Below are positions 63,791 to 64,000 of a stretch of DNA of 64,000 nucleotides, piece by piece. The stretch covers positions 74,444,385 through 74,508,384 of the forward strand of contig CM044315.1 in the NCBI GenBank assembly GCA_024291935.2, in the 5' to 3' direction. Below the pieces are notes generated by a model. The model did no database searches. It had not been told where the DNA came from and saw nothing but the letters and a program-made list of their open reading frames with translations. The position numbers and the translations under genes are program-made. Position 1 is the stretch's first letter. Each line of letters begins with the position of its first letter. The stretch comes from Okapia johnstoni (taxonomy: Eukaryota; Chordata; Mammalia; Artiodactyla; Giraffidae).

Positions 63791-64000
63791 CCACTTCTGG
63801 ATGGTTCCCTTGAGTCCCATATCCCTCAGTCCTTTCTTGCAGCCTAATGAGTTCTAAAAAATATCCCAGGGTTGTGCCTGGTTCCTGGTCTCTCTACGGG
63901 GAGTCATATTATAACTATGTATCCCTTTGTTGACCGTGAAACCCACCTTTGGTAGAACATGCCACTGAAGTGACATTAGCAGCCTGGAGGGTACGGCAAA

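Noticed and set aside
1..64000. CRISPR arrays, integrons, bacterial operons or phage genes
   Set aside because: No regularly spaced repeats and no Shine-Dalgarno-led dense ORFs. All repeats are mammalian transposons, so the DNA is a ruminant chromosome segment.

Overview
The window is mammalian nuclear DNA from a ruminant (Pecora, probably a bovid). The diagnosis rests on repeats that are restricted to, or greatly expanded in, ruminants: tRNA-headed Bov-tA SINEs, dimeric Bov-A2 SINEs, CHR-type SINEs and 3' fragments of the RTE-clade retroposon BovB. These lie among general mammalian fossils (MIR, L2, L1M, MLT1, MER5A, other hAT elements). Cattle, sheep, goat or buffalo cannot be told apart by eye. 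There is no bacterial or viral gene organisation, no CRISPR array, no rRNA and no intact tRNA gene.

I find no convincing protein-coding exon. Every long open frame I examined either lies in a transposon copy (BovB reverse transcriptase, L1M, SINEs) or is chance read-through over MIR/L2/low-complexity sequence. The window therefore looks intergenic or deeply intronic. Two CpG-rich patches stand out from a CpG-depleted background and are the best candidates for promoters or enhancers: about 1590-2200 and about 24385-24745. A good CTCF-type motif lies at 7478-7492. Several repeat-free blocks (10555-10770, 15160-15560, 22080-22240, 51350-51570, 56380-56600, 62385-62600) have the texture of conserved non-coding elements, but only alignment could show it.

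Layout. 0-12 kb: a young L1 insert, CpG island 1, SINEs and two copies of the same antisense L1M 3' region. 12-24 kb: a BovB fragment, a homopurine tract, two SINEs inserted successively into one MIR site, a mosaic of L1/BovB/SINE (19.2-21.4 kb) and a head-to-head SINE palindrome (23.7-24.1 kb). 24-32 kb: CpG island 2, an ancient LINE split by a young L1, and an SINE whose head carries an A17 tract. 32-37 kb: L1M, a broken class I endogenous retrovirus remnant (LTR plus env-like segment, minus strand), an hAT element inside L1M, and an L2 split by a SINE. 37-46 kb: the longest BovB copy (reverse transcriptase region, inactivated) inside a MIR, and a three-level nest MER5A > MLT1 > Bov-tA. 46-64 kb: mostly MIR and L2 fossils with scattered SINEs, plus an unexplained 76-bp direct duplication (52093/53435).

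Nothing here amounts to a new multi-gene system. The main value is the insertion history, which target-site duplications fix well, and a few candidate regulatory elements.
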